The notes under the pieces were generated by a model, which saw nothing but the letters and a program-made list of their open reading frames with translations, searched no databases and was not told where the DNA came from. A DNA stretch of 64,000 nucleotides from Paenibacillus soyae (GTDB lineage Bacteria; Bacillota; Bacilli; Paenibacillales; Paenibacillaceae). This document shows positions 51,903 to 59,586 of this stretch, in pieces (position 1 is the first letter of the stretch; each line of letters starts with the position of its first letter). A program made the position numbers and the translations under genes. Location: the NCBI RefSeq assembly GCF_024623455.1, contig NZ_JANIPJ010000014.1:124001-188000 (forward strand), written 5' to 3'.

Positions 51903-52913
51903 CTATCTGCCGCGGTTATCCCTTCGAATAAGCGAGTCCGAACCTTCCTTATAAGCGTAAACGTTATCGGTGTATTTCCCCTCCCCAAGGATTGAATGTA
52001 TAGTGAAGGTACCGCTAGCATCATCGTATTGTATACTGTCATCTTGGTTAGCTCCCAAAGTCTCCCGTACGCTCGACCATAAAAGTTGCCCGTCCTGTTC
52101 TTTAAATATATAGATTTGGTTTCGTTTGCGGGTCACAACCACAGCTTCTTCTTTCCCGTCGCCGTCCAAGTCACGTTCATAACTGGCAGCCTCAAGACTT
52201 ATGTAAGAATAAACCTGGCCGTCCGAGTCTTTTCTTACATACCAGACGCAGGATTCGCCATCCGTTCTGCAATTGGCTCCTTCGATCTTCAACACTTCTT
52301 GTCCGAACAATCGCGTCATACTGAACTGTAAGTCATACAAATGCCCGTAGCCATAATGGTACAGATTTTCCGGCTGGGAAGATTCGTCTAAGGTGAACCC
52401 AAAATAATCCACATCCCCGTTCGTTTCATGCGGGGTCAGCGAATCGGGCTTTAGGGTATAATGCAGTGCCATCCCAAAGCCTTCTATTGGCTTTTCATCA
52501 AGTAATTGAATATCGCTATACGGAATTTGCGCAATGTGTCCGTTTGTCTTATTTCTTAATGGGTTATATTTATTGGATAATCCCGGTAGGATGTCTGGAT
52601 CTGCTTGATTATTCGTTTCACCCTCTTCCCACTCTGTCGCAATTAAGGGTTTAAATACGACAGGCATCCCCCTCTCATCGTTCAAGCCGGAAGCGCCCTT
52701 GCTGGTAAATTCGTATGACCAGTTAATCGCAACAATAACTGAAAGGAAGCTCAAGACCACTGCCCCTGCGAGAAACTTCCATTGCCGTGAGAAGTAACCG
52801 GGACGACGATCTAATGTATCCATAACCTGCCGTCTCATATCACTAGAGAAAACTTCCTCCGGGAACAGTCCTTGTTTTACTCTGCTTTCCCAATCAACAG
52901 ATCGATCGTTCAT
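51903..52913 (-). CDS. Putative anti-sigma factor with extracellular domain
   Basis: 336 residues. Residues 1-45 are a cytoplasmic segment that may hold the sigma factor, helix at about 46-66 (FLAGAVVLSFLSVIVAINWSY), then a 270-residue extracellular part with no clear family. It carries a calcium-loop-like DLDGDGKEEAVVV, as in FG-GAP or EF-hand-like repeats. The ATG overlaps the sigma stop (ATGA) and has GGAGGGAG upstream; the open frame starts six codons earlier. Gene order and topology are those of a regulator of the ECF sigma factor. What it senses is unknown. Confidence 0.8.
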   Translation of the reverse strand: MNDRSVDWESRVKQGLFPEEVFSSDMRRQVMDTLDRRPGYFSRQWKFLAGAVVLSFLSVIVAINWSYEFTSKGASGLNDERGMPVVFKPLIATEWEEGETNNQADPDILPGLSNKYNPLRNKTNGHIAQIPYSDIQLLDEKPIEGFGMALHYTLKPDSLTPHETNGDVDYFGFTLDESSQPENLYHYGYGHLYDLQFSMTRLFGQEVLKIEGANCRTDGESCVWYVRKDSDGQVYSYISLEAASYERDLDGDGKEEAVVVTRKRNQIYIFKEQDGQLLWSSVRETLGANQDDSIQYDDASGTFTIHSILGEGKYTDNVYAYKEGSDSLIRRDNRGR

Positions 52914-53455
52914 GGCTCTATCTCCCTCCATTTACTGTTCACGATTTTACGCGCCCTATGCAGCCTCGACTTTACCGTTCCTTCCGACACGTTTATTAGT
53001 TTAGCGATCTCGATCATTGTCAGTTCGTGTTCAAGAGTCAGAAGCAGAACTTCTCGCAGCTTATTCGGCAAAGACATGATAATGTCTCTTATTTCGCGGA
53101 CGGATTGTTCCATAAAATAATTCATTTCCGCCGACTGTTCGTTCTTTTGCGGCTTCACCCAGCCGAACAGAACGATGCGACGCATATAGCTGGACTTCAG
53201 TTCGTTAATAGCCAAGTTTCTTGTGATTGAGAATAACCATGTTTTCAGAGATGACCGGCCCTTGAATGTGCCAACGTCATGGAACACTTTAATAAATACT
53301 TCTTGGGCAATATCCTTGGCCTGCTCCCTGTTTTTGGTGATGGCATAAGCGTATCTCGTTACATCATCGCCATATGTAGTCATTAGTCGATATAACTCCG
53401 TCTTGTCCATACGATCCACATTCACCAAGTATTGAAATTCCATGCGGGATTCCAT
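52910..53455 (-). CDS. ECF-type sigma-70 factor
   Basis: 181 residues. Region 2 reads YGDDVTRYAYAITKNREQAKDIAQEVFIKVFHDVGTFKGRSSLKTWLFSITRNLAINELK; region 4 is LPNKLREVLLLTLEHELTMIEIAKLINVSEGTVKSRLHRARKIV. A full ECF sigma of the SigV/SigM/YlaC kind. GGAGGTGA is placed well before the ATG. Upstream on the minus strand TGAACG and GTCTAA, 18 bases apart, could be an autoregulated ECF promoter, but the match is weak. Co-translated with the anti-sigma factor. Confidence 0.94.
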   Translation of the reverse strand: MESRMEFQYLVNVDRMDKTELYRLMTTYGDDVTRYAYAITKNREQAKDIAQEVFIKVFHDVGTFKGRSSLKTWLFSITRNLAINELKSSYMRRIVLFGWVKPQKNEQSAEMNYFMEQSVREIRDIIMSLPNKLREVLLLTLEHELTMIEIAKLINVSEGTVKSRLHRARKIVNSKWREIEP

Positions 53456-53657
53456 ATATTCACCTCCATCCTATTAGACAAGAGCCGGTTGCGAATCGTT
53501 CACTGTTATTGCAATTAAAGGTAAAGATTTTTCTACACGTATATTTCTTGTTGACTTCATGTCATAAAAAATACATCGCCAGAGCATGAATACCTTATCG
53601 CTCTCTCCTTCAGCCCATGATTCGATGATCCCGTTCAAGCTGACTTGTGACACCTTA

Positions 53658-53686
53658 TTGCATGTATAAAACTGCGAAGTTATAAT
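53658..53686 (+). promoter_or_regulatory. Promoter of the antitoxin RNA
   Basis: TTGCAT, 17 bases, perfect TATAAT. Expected start near 53693. Confidence 0.75.
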
Positions 53687-53692
53687 AAAACT

Positions 53693-53818
53693 AAAGAAGG
53701 AGCCGTGCGTCAACACGACTCCTTGGCACAATAGACCGCTTCAAAGGCGGTCGGCTTCGGATCTGAGATCAGAAATAGACCGCAATCCTTGCAGTGGGGC
53801 GGTCTATTTCTTTTGGTT
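53693..53818 (+). ncRNA. RatA-like antisense antitoxin RNA
   Basis: About 125 nt. It opens with a stem GGAGCCGTG / CACGACTCC (53699-53722), then ACCGC / GGCGGT, and ends in a strong terminator AAATAGACCGC / GCGGTCTATTT followed by CTTTT (53772-53815). The 3' part is complementary to the last codons and 3' end of the holin-like toxin message on the other strand, the converging layout of txpA/ratA. No reading frame in it is convincing. Confidence 0.7.
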
Positions 53819-53911
53819 AAACGCTACGACTATGGCAACAACCAGCGTAAGCAGCGCTACAATAAGCGCCCCAAAACCAATCATCAACGTCAAAGCGTCT
53901 TTAACCTCCAT
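53804..53911 (-). CDS. TxpA-like (putative holin-like) type I toxin
   Basis: 35 residues: MEVKDALTLMIGFGALIVAL then LTLVVAIVVAFNQKK. One hydrophobic helix with a short polar N-terminus and a basic end is the pattern of TxpA/BsrG-type and 'putative holin-like toxin' peptides, which insert in the host membrane. AAGGGAGG lies seven bases before this ATG; another ATG two codons earlier is too close to it. The message has its own extended -10 promoter and its 3' end overlaps the convergent antitoxin RNA. Too short for routine gene calling. Confidence 0.82.
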   Translation of the reverse strand: MEVKDALTLMIGFGALIVALLTLVVAIVVAFNQKK

Positions 53912-53976
53912 GGGCATCCCTCCCTTCTTCGAGAGGTAGCCGACCGCCCTTGCAAGCCGTTCTACGTGCTTGTCTA

Positions 53977-53985
53977 ATTATAGCA
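53977..53985 (-). promoter_or_regulatory. Extended -10 promoter of the toxin gene
   Basis: TGCTATAAT on the minus strand, about 65 bases before the toxin ATG; no good -35. A TCAACA-N5-TCAACA pair lies further upstream (54044-54065). Confidence 0.65.
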
Positions 53986-54043
53986 TAATTTGTAAGAAAC
54001 AGAGCAGTGAAATTCTAATTTCCGACTCTTTGTACAAAAGGTT

Positions 54044-54092
54044 GTTGATTCGATGTTGATTAGTCCTCGAGAGGCTTCTTGTTGTTGATTCG
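54044..54092 (-). repeat. 11-bp phased GTTGAY repeats, group d
   Basis: GTTGATT at 54044 and 54055 (11 bases apart) and again at 54084. On the minus strand this is TCAACA-N5-TCAACA, the layout of a PhoP-type direct repeat with one base changed per half-site. Other doublets lie at 54179, 55127 and 55306. Confidence 0.7.
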
Positions 54093-54178
54093 CTAGGAAG
54101 AACCACTACAATAACAACTCTTTTCAGCCGAGCAAGCGCTCGGTCTAGGGCTTTCTGTAAGCACTTCAGAGAACGATT

Positions 54179-54200
54179 GTTGACTCCTTGTTGACTTCGA
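54179..54200 (-). repeat. 11-bp phased GTTGAY repeats, group c
   Basis: GTTGACTCCTT and GTTGACTTCGA directly abutting, 11 bases each. They follow the terminator of the sulfurtransferase remnant. Confidence 0.75.
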
Positions 54201-54205
54201 GGCAT

Positions 54206-54246
54206 AAAAAAAACATCGCCAGGGCGTACAAGCCGCAAGGCAATGT
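54206..54246 (-). terminator. Terminator of the sulfurtransferase remnant
   Basis: ACATCGCC / GGCAATGT stem (one G-U pair) with eight T on the minus strand. It resembles the terminator at 51.84 kb in stem and in the AGCCGCAAGG loop part. Confidence 0.75.
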
Positions 54247-54265
54247 ATACATCGAGTTGATACTA

Positions 54266-54337
54266 CTATTCGTCTTCCGCCTTCTCCTCATCCCCCACCG
54301 CAACCGGATTCTCGCAATACGAAATCCAATCGCTCCA
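54266..54337 (-). pseudogene. Remnant: C-terminus of a second sulfurtransferase
   Basis: Minus-strand frame ending in TAG reads WSDWISYCENPVAVGDEEKA then EDE. It matches the end of the intact sulfurtransferase 1.1 kb away (WSDWISYEENPIAKGDEE). Upstream of about 54337 the match stops. The terminator and GTTGAY doublet beyond it survive. Confidence 0.8.
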
Positions 54338-54789
54338 AACTCAGAGTCAGATTTTCACTGAGCCAACTCGAATCGGGAACATCAGCGTTGTCACGCCGTT
54401 TATTTTTCCTTTTTCGGGACTATCATGCGAATACAGTAATAGCCGCGAACTACTCCGCATGTTCTTCGTTATCAAGCGTACGCAGTGATCAATTTTCCTG
54501 CAAATATAATAGCCTTCCATCCCGCGGCTATGGTGAATGTTCTTGGAGCTCGTGCCACCCCGTCCCTCCGCATCATATTCAAACTCCAAAATAAAGGTCT
54601 ACTATCAATGATGCGCATAAAAACGGCCAACTCTTGAGTGATTCATTCAGGGGGGTGAAGGGATTTCATCCTACCGAACTGCTTTAAAAGCTAATATACT
54701 GACTTTAATGCAACACCAATGGGCTTTGTTTTGATAAAGCACCGGAGAGGATTTTGCATGAGGATTCTATAAAAAGAGGAGTCGAATGT
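54338..54789. other. Rearranged intergenic stretch without a clear gene
   Basis: Holds one open frame of 80 codons on the minus strand (54347-54589, TTG start) that resembles nothing I know and lacks a ribosome site. It lies between the sulfurtransferase remnant and the DUF1475 gene and may be decayed coding DNA. Confidence 0.5.
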
Positions 54790-55125
54790 ATGAAGGCAAT
54801 TAAATATACAAGCCTGCTATTCGCAGTCTGTATCCTTGGCTGTACTGCTTACGCTCAGATCAACGAAAACATATTTGAAACTACGGGAACCTACCTCACT
54901 TTATTATGGGTCAAAGCGACATTGGTCGATTTGTATTTGGGTGTATTTTTTATTTTATGCTGGATTTATTTTCGGGAAAGAAGCCTCGTCAAGGTGCTTC
55001 TGCTCGCACCTTTGGCCTTTGTATTTGGAAATGCCGTGATTTTTCTCTATATCTTCTTTTCCATCCGCAAATACGATTACGATATTAAAAAGTGGCTGAC
55101 CGGTGAAAAACAGCAACGTCAGTAA
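54790..55125 (+). CDS. DUF1475-like small membrane protein
   Basis: 111 residues with three helices: TSLLFAVCILGCTAYAQ, then VKATLVDLYLGVFFILCWIYFRERS and VLLLAPLAFVFGNAVIFLYIFFSIRKY. The middle pattern ATLxDxYxGxxxFxxWxxxxERS with a later GNAxxxxY fits DUF1475, whose role is unknown. AGGAG is eight bases before the ATG; twelve upstream codons are not counted. A GTTGAY doublet starts two bases after its stop codon and a hairpin terminator follows. Confidence 0.75.
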   Translation: MKAIKYTSLLFAVCILGCTAYAQINENIFETTGTYLTLLWVKATLVDLYLGVFFILCWIYFRERSLVKVLLLAPLAFVFGNAVIFLYIFFSIRKYDYDIKKWLTGEKQQRQ

Positions 55126-55126
55126 C

Positions 55127-55177
55127 GTTGATTCCCTGTTGATTGCCATATTGTTTGTTAAAAATTGTTGACTTACT
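55127..55177 (-). repeat. 11-bp phased GTTGAY repeats, group e
   Basis: GTTGATTCCCT and GTTGATTGCCA abut (55127, 55138); a third GTTGACT is at 55167. They lie right behind the DUF1475 stop. Confidence 0.7.
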
Positions 55178-55193
55178 TGAAAGTACAAATGTT

Positions 55194-55235
55194 AAGGGCC
55201 GGGTAGTCACCGATTGAGGTGGCTTCCCGGCCCTT
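55194..55235 (+). terminator. Long hairpin after the DUF1475 gene
   Basis: AAGGGCCGGG-AGTCACC / GGTGGCT-CCCGGCCCTT, 18 positions with a 6-nt loop; CTATT follows. It may also stop transcripts from the sulfurtransferase side. Confidence 0.7.
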
Positions 55236-55305
55236 CTATTGTATGCTCGTCGTGTGATAACGCGCTCGGTTTGTCATGTGCTGTACATGCTATCATGAGT
55301 TGCTT

Positions 55306-55327
55306 GTTGACTTCGTGTTGACTCGGA
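55306..55327 (-). repeat. 11-bp phased GTTGAY repeats, group f
   Basis: GTTGACTTCGT and GTTGACTCGGA abut, about 65 bases after the stop of the intact sulfurtransferase gene, mirroring group c beside the remnant. Confidence 0.75.
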
Positions 55328-55391
55328 ACGCTTTAGAGGCATGTAAAGACTATTTGTCTGAAGGCACTCTATACAAGGAGACGAAATACTG

Positions 55392-56252
55392 CTATGCCTT
55401 GCTCGGGCTTTCTTCATCTCCTTTAGCAATCGGATTCTCCTCATACGAAATCCAATCGCTCCAGCTCCCCGCATACAGACGAACCTTCGTGAATCCCGCT
55501 TCCTGAAGCGCGATGACGTTAGGCGTCGCGGTGACGCCTGAGCCACAGTAGACGACCAGCTCGCGTTCGCGATCCAGATCGGCAAAGCGATCTGCTTGCG
55601 AAGCCGCGTCCTTCCAAGCGCCGGACTCGCTCAAGCCGTCCTTCCAGAAGCGGTTGATCGCCCCGGGGATGTGGCCGGCGACTTTGTCGAGCGGCTCGAC
55701 TTCGCCCCGGTAGCGCGGCGCTTCGCGCGAATCGATCAACGTCAGGGACTCGTCGCCCAAACGTTCCTGAATCTCGGCCATCTCGGCCAGCATCGAATGC
55801 TGAACCTCCGCCAGGAATTTCGCCGGAATAAGCACCTTCTGCTCCGAAGAAACCGGGAATCCGGCATTCACCCACGCGGTGAAACCTTCATCCAGCACGT
55901 AAACCTGCTCGTGGCCAAGGTACTTGAGCAGCCACCACAGACGGGAGGCCATCGCTCCGCCTTGATCATCGTAGGCGACGACGCGAGACTCATTGCCGAT
56001 GCCGACACGGCTAAGCGCGACCGTCAGGTCGAAAATATCCGGCAGCGGATGCCGCCCGCCATGCCCATCCTCTTCTACCGGAGCAGACAAGTCCTTCTCC
56101 AGATCCATATAAACCGCACCCGGAATATGCGAGGCCTCATACAATTCGCGGCCGGCGTCCGGCTTGCCCATCAAGAAGCGGCAATCCACGATAACGATAT
56201 CAGGCTCGTACATGCGAGCCAAAAGCCATTTCAAAGAAACGATATTATTCAT
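55392..56252 (-). CDS. Sulfurtransferase (two-rhodanese-domain)
   Basis: 286 residues. The inactive N-terminal rhodanese domain has DCRFLMGKPDAGRELYEASHIPGAVYMDLEKDLS; the C-terminal one has DSREAPRYRGEVEPLDKVAGHIPGAIN and the catalytic loop VVYCGSGVTATPN with the persulfide-forming Cys. CGSGVT is closer to 3-mercaptopyruvate than to thiosulfate enzymes. Cytoplasmic sulfur transfer. A GAGAGGA site lies about eleven bases before the ATG, rather far. Pieces of a paralogue survive at 54.3 kb and possibly at 50.3 kb. Confidence 0.93.
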   Translation of the reverse strand: MNNIVSLKWLLARMYEPDIVIVDCRFLMGKPDAGRELYEASHIPGAVYMDLEKDLSAPVEEDGHGGRHPLPDIFDLTVALSRVGIGNESRVVAYDDQGGAMASRLWWLLKYLGHEQVYVLDEGFTAWVNAGFPVSSEQKVLIPAKFLAEVQHSMLAEMAEIQERLGDESLTLIDSREAPRYRGEVEPLDKVAGHIPGAINRFWKDGLSESGAWKDAASQADRFADLDRERELVVYCGSGVTATPNVIALQEAGFTKVRLYAGSWSDWISYEENPIAKGDEESPSKA

Positions 56253-56309
56253 CCCAGTTTCCGTCCTCTCTTGCTTTCCTGCGTCCTATTATAACGGAAA
56301 ACAGCCCAA

Positions 56310-56357
56310 CAAAAAAAGAACCTCCTGTTCCACCTATTCAGGCGGAACGGAGGTTCC
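56310..56357 (-). terminator. Intrinsic terminator of the holin-like gene
   Basis: GAACCTCC-GTTCC / GGAAC-GGAGGTTC stem with one bulge and seven T on the minus strand. Confidence 0.92.
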
Positions 56358-56381
56358 TTAGCGGTGAGAGAGTGTAGGCGT

Positions 56382-56669
56382 TTACAATTTCGCCTTAATA
56401 TCTGAGATATACTTGACTACTACTGCGAGAGCCCCAACGTAGTATCCGACTAAGACGATCCATCCCGTCTGGTCCATAGCCGAAATACCTGCCAGCACGA
56501 AGAGTGGAAGCACATAGTACATCATGTCCTTCAGGTAGCCGAGCACGAGTTCATGGGACAGCTTGCCGTCTTTGAGCGACATGAACAGACCGACCAAAAA
56601 GTCGACAGCCATAGATCCCATCACGACCCACATCGCAACTTCCATCCAATAAGTCAGCGATCCAAACAC
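56382..56669 (-). CDS. Small holin-like membrane protein
   Basis: 95 residues with three helices: MEVAMWVVMGSMAVDFLVGLFM, DMMYYVLPLFVLAGIS and WIVLVGYYVGALAVVVKYISD. Charge and helix layout resemble phage-holin-family proteins (toxin secretion/phage lysis holins), but no phage gene is nearby, so this is probably a domesticated or unrelated membrane protein. GTG start eight bases after AGGAGGTGA; the ATG in between is out of frame. Confidence 0.65.
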   Translation of the reverse strand: MFGSLTYWMEVAMWVVMGSMAVDFLVGLFMSLKDGKLSHELVLGYLKDMMYYVLPLFVLAGISAMDQTGWIVLVGYYVGALAVVVKYISDIKAKL

Positions 56670-56854
56670 TTTGCATCACCTCCTCAACCTCACTGCATTA
56701 TATGCCAGTCCGTTCGAGGTTGTACCACGGCTCATGCCCATATTTACGTGGTGATTGGAGGGATTGTACCCTTCTCTTCATTGTTTCTCCCTCTTGCTGC
56801 CTCTATAATAATTCCATATCCTATCAAATCCGATCGTCTATTGGAGGGAACTGC

Positions 56855-57412
56855 ATGGTATTCGTAGCCTTATTGCGGGGCATTAACGTCGGCGGAAACA
56901 ACAAGATCGATATGAAGCTGCTGAAGCGCACATTCGAAGGACTCGGCCTGACCAACGTCGTGACGTACATCAATACGGGAAATATTATTTTCACGGATAG
57001 CACGCATACCGCCCCGGAGCTGGCTGTCATCCTCGAGGAAGCGATAGCCCGCGACTTCGGTTTGACCATCAAAGTCATGATTCGAACGATGGATGAAATC
57101 AAGACGATCATGGACAAGCTGCCCGACAGCTGGACGAACGACACGAGCATGAAGAGCGACGTGCTGTATTTGTGGGACGAAATCAACAACGAATCGGTGC
57201 TTGAGCAATTAACGACCAATCCCGACGTCGATCATGTCATCTATGTGAGCGGAGCCATCCTATGGTCGTACGACCGGGAGAATGCGGGGAGAAGCGGCAT
57301 GAACAAAATAATTGGCACCAAGCTGTATCGCCAAGTGACCGTCCGCAACGTCAACACCGCCCGCAAAATTTACGAGCTTATGCAAGCGGCAGCTGCAGCA
57401 GCTGCTAAGTAA
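56855..57412 (+). CDS. DUF1697 protein
   Basis: 185 residues. The N-terminus MVFVALLRGINVGGNNKIDMKLLKRTFEGLGLTNVVTYINTGNIIF is the strongest DUF1697 signature; the C-terminal NKIIGTKLYRQVTVRNVNTARKI is also conserved. The fold is a two-domain alpha/beta sandwich; the function is unknown. A poly-alanine tail (AAAAAAK) ends the protein. TTGGAGGG precedes the ATG; about 50 codons of open frame upstream are not coding. Repeat array B lies behind it. Confidence 0.92.
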   Translation: MVFVALLRGINVGGNNKIDMKLLKRTFEGLGLTNVVTYINTGNIIFTDSTHTAPELAVILEEAIARDFGLTIKVMIRTMDEIKTIMDKLPDSWTNDTSMKSDVLYLWDEINNESVLEQLTTNPDVDHVIYVSGAILWSYDRENAGRSGMNKIIGTKLYRQVTVRNVNTARKIYELMQAAAAAAAK

Positions 57413-57509
57413 AGAAATGGGCAGTGCTGCCAGAGGACAATAGGCCGATTAGGCCAACTTAGGTGAATTTCCCTACGCCATCGAACGCTTAAGCTATAAC
57501 CCCTCGAAT

Positions 57510-57698
57510 GGTAACGGAACTGGATGACCTTATTTGTGGTATTCTAGCGTTTTTTCATCGCTAACGGAACGGAGAGCCGCTATTCGCCTATTTCCTTGGT
57601 GATTCCATTCAATTTCCCTCAAATAAAGGCTCTCAGTTCCGCTACCACACCGAAACGCCCTATTTTCCGACGAATAACGTCTTTCAGTTCCGTTAGCC
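57510..57698. repeat. Repeat array B: four ~25-bp units in ++-- order
   Basis: Units at 57510-57536 and 57560-57586 (plus) and at 57621-57646 and 57672-57698 (minus). They match array A in unit sequence (core TAACGGAAC-TGAGAG-TTATT), number, order and spacing. It lies between two convergent genes, neither of which has an ordinary terminator. Confidence 0.85.
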
Positions 57699-57746
57699 CC
57701 TATCTTATTCTCACGGAGTCCAGGAACGACCAGCCCCCCAAAAAAC

Positions 57747-58985
57747 CTACACCCACGCCTCGTTCGCATACCCGCGCTGCTCCCAGTAGCCGATATGCTC
57801 GCCCTCGATGAGCTCGATCCGGTTCAGCCACTTCACCGACTTGTAGGCGTACATCTTCGGCATGATCAGACGCACAGGTCCGCCGAGATCGCTCGGGATC
57901 GGCTTGCCGTCATGCAGAACCGCGATCATCGCGTCGTCTTTCGCTAGCTGCTCCAGCGTAATGCCGCTCGTGTAGACGCCGTCGCCGGAGTAGAAGATGG
58001 CCGACTTCGCTTTTCCCTGCACGCCCGCCAGCTTCAGCATCTCCTTTACGGGAATGCCTTCCCATGTGTTTTTGTAGACGGACCAGCCCGTCACGCAGTG
58101 GAAATCGCTCACCTGCACGGTTCGCGCCAGCTTTACGAACTCCTCCCATTTCCACTGCAGCGGCTGGTCTACCAGACCATCCACGCGGAACGACCAGTTC
58201 GCGTTGTTGAAGCTCGGAATCGGCGTTACCGTGTACACGCGAAAATGCCCCTGGGCCCCGCCTCCGATCGGAGGCGAAGACGCAGTCATCGGCTGCGGCG
58301 CCGGAAGGAGCTCGTTGGCGTTGTTTTCGATCAGCTTGTCGATGCTGGCGCCGCCCCCGGCGCTCCCGAGCGATTCGCCAAGCCACTTCAGGAAGGACGG
58401 ACCGACCGTTACGGCCAAGCCGACGCCGATCGCGCCGCGAATGAACGCCCTTCTCGTATAAACCGGCTGCGGAGAGGCCGGATGAAGCTCGTCGACGGAC
58501 CTATTCTCGGCCTGCACCGTGCGACGCTTCGGATCCTTCAGCCACTTGGCCCTTGTAATGGAGTGGTAGATGATGTAAGGAAGGCCGATCCAAGTCAGCA
58601 GATCATGCGCGACAAGCGCGGCATTCGATATCCGAGGGCCGACCAGCTTGAACTGCCACAGCAGAACGCCGGACAGAAACCATCCGAGCAGAAAGCCAAG
58701 CACGACGTATACATTGAACTTCTGCCATGGCTTGCCCCGGAGCTGCCTCCAATGCTTGCCTGCGAGCGCCAAGTAATACAGTATCGGCATGATCGAAGCG
58801 ATGCCTACGGCAATATGCGCCCACTTCAGCCAAACCCTGCCCTCGCCGAGCACGCCCCTCCAGAAGCCGCCTAGCAGGATCAAGCCGGTCAGCGCCAGTA
58901 CGACGACGATCCAGCCATTCCACGCATGCAGCGCGACCAGCTTCTTCCCGTATCCTTTGCGCAGCCGCTCCAGCCATCCCTTCAT
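57747..58985 (-). CDS. Molybdopterin oxidoreductase with N-terminal cytochrome b-like membrane domain
   Basis: 412 residues. About 1-150 has four helices with His pairs (ALHAWNGW, WAHIAVG, VAHDLLTW, IIYHSITR) that could bind haem b. A twin-arginine-like start of the second half (TRRAFIRGAIGVGLA) suggests folding before membrane insertion. About 250-400 is a sulfite-oxidase/YedY-type domain with the Mo-binding Cys in SDFHCVTGWSV, and FYSGDGVYTSGITLEQL. The layout joins the redox domain to its electron partner in one chain, unlike the two-gene MsrPQ system. GGAGGGGG is ten bases before the ATG. Substrate unknown, possibly methionine sulfoxide or similar. Confidence 0.88.
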   Translation of the reverse strand: MKGWLERLRKGYGKKLVALHAWNGWIVVVLALTGLILLGGFWRGVLGEGRVWLKWAHIAVGIASIMPILYYLALAGKHWRQLRGKPWQKFNVYVVLGFLLGWFLSGVLLWQFKLVGPRISNAALVAHDLLTWIGLPYIIYHSITRAKWLKDPKRRTVQAENRSVDELHPASPQPVYTRRAFIRGAIGVGLAVTVGPSFLKWLGESLGSAGGGASIDKLIENNANELLPAPQPMTASSPPIGGGAQGHFRVYTVTPIPSFNNANWSFRVDGLVDQPLQWKWEEFVKLARTVQVSDFHCVTGWSVYKNTWEGIPVKEMLKLAGVQGKAKSAIFYSGDGVYTSGITLEQLAKDDAMIAVLHDGKPIPSDLGGPVRLIMPKMYAYKSVKWLNRIELIEGEHIGYWEQRGYANEAWV

Positions 58986-59102
58986 GAACACTGCCCCCTC
59001 CATCCGAATGTTCGAAGTCATGCTCCTATCATTATAACGCCATCGTCATGGGGTTTCGACTGCCTCCATAAATGGCCTCTCTCTCTCCCCTACCATACAG
59101 CC

Positions 59103-59145
59103 AAAAAAAAGCCGATGCCCCGTCTCCCGACGTTCGCCCGGCTTT
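59103..59145 (-). terminator. Intrinsic terminator of the cupin gene
   Basis: AAAAGCCG / CGGCTTT stem with a long loop and eight T on the minus strand. Confidence 0.8.
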
Positions 59146-59161
59146 CCGTGCTTCAACCTGC

Positions 59162-59479
59162 TTACCTACGCACCAGATCCTCGCGCACCGGCGTGAAGCA
59201 ATCGAGCAGCGCGCTCGGCTCCAGCGCCTTCACGCCGTGAACGGCCCCGCTCGGAATGTAGATGCTGTCGCCCGCCGAGATCTCGGTCGTGACGCCGTCG
59301 ATCGTGAACGCGATACGCCCCTTCAAGCAGTACGACATTTGCTCATGGGGATGCGAATGCTGATACCCCTCGGCGCCCTCCTCGAAATGAACCTCCATCA
59401 TCATGACCGTTTTGCCCGGCTCCATGATTTTGCGCTTCACGCCCGGCTCCGCAGGCTCCCATACTCCGATGTTGCTCAC
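59162..59479 (-). CDS. Single-domain cupin
   Basis: 105 residues from a GTG that lies ten bases after AAGGAG; an ATG seven codons upstream has no ribosome site. Cupin motif 1 HSHPHEQMSYCLKGRIAFTIDG with the His-His-Glu metal ligands and motif 2 GDSIYIPSGAVHGV with the third His. Small cupins of this kind (KdgF-like) act on sugars or serve as metal-binding isomerases; the substrate is open. It follows the amino-acid permease gene by about 100 bases on the same strand. Confidence 0.85.
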   Translation of the reverse strand: MSNIGVWEPAEPGVKRKIMEPGKTVMMMEVHFEEGAEGYQHSHPHEQMSYCLKGRIAFTIDGVTTEISAGDSIYIPSGAVHGVKALEPSALLDCFTPVREDLVRR

Positions 59480-59586
59480 TATCCATTCACTCCTTCGCAT
59501 CGTTTATTCTTAATGAATTAAACATTTCACAGCGTTTTCCTTTAACGAAAATAACCATTTCTAACGTATATCGGTTTCAAAACGGA

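Noticed and set aside
53474..53731. 85-codon minus-strand frame downstream of the toxin gene
   Set aside because: It overlaps the antitoxin promoter and RNA, lacks a ribosome site and shows no conserved motif.
53978..54238. 86-codon minus-strand frame
   Set aside because: It spans repeats and a terminator; no start signal.
54044..55327. Ends of a Tn7-like or other transposon
   Set aside because: Repeated TGTTGA motifs recall TnsB sites, but all copies point the same way and there is no transposase or target duplication.
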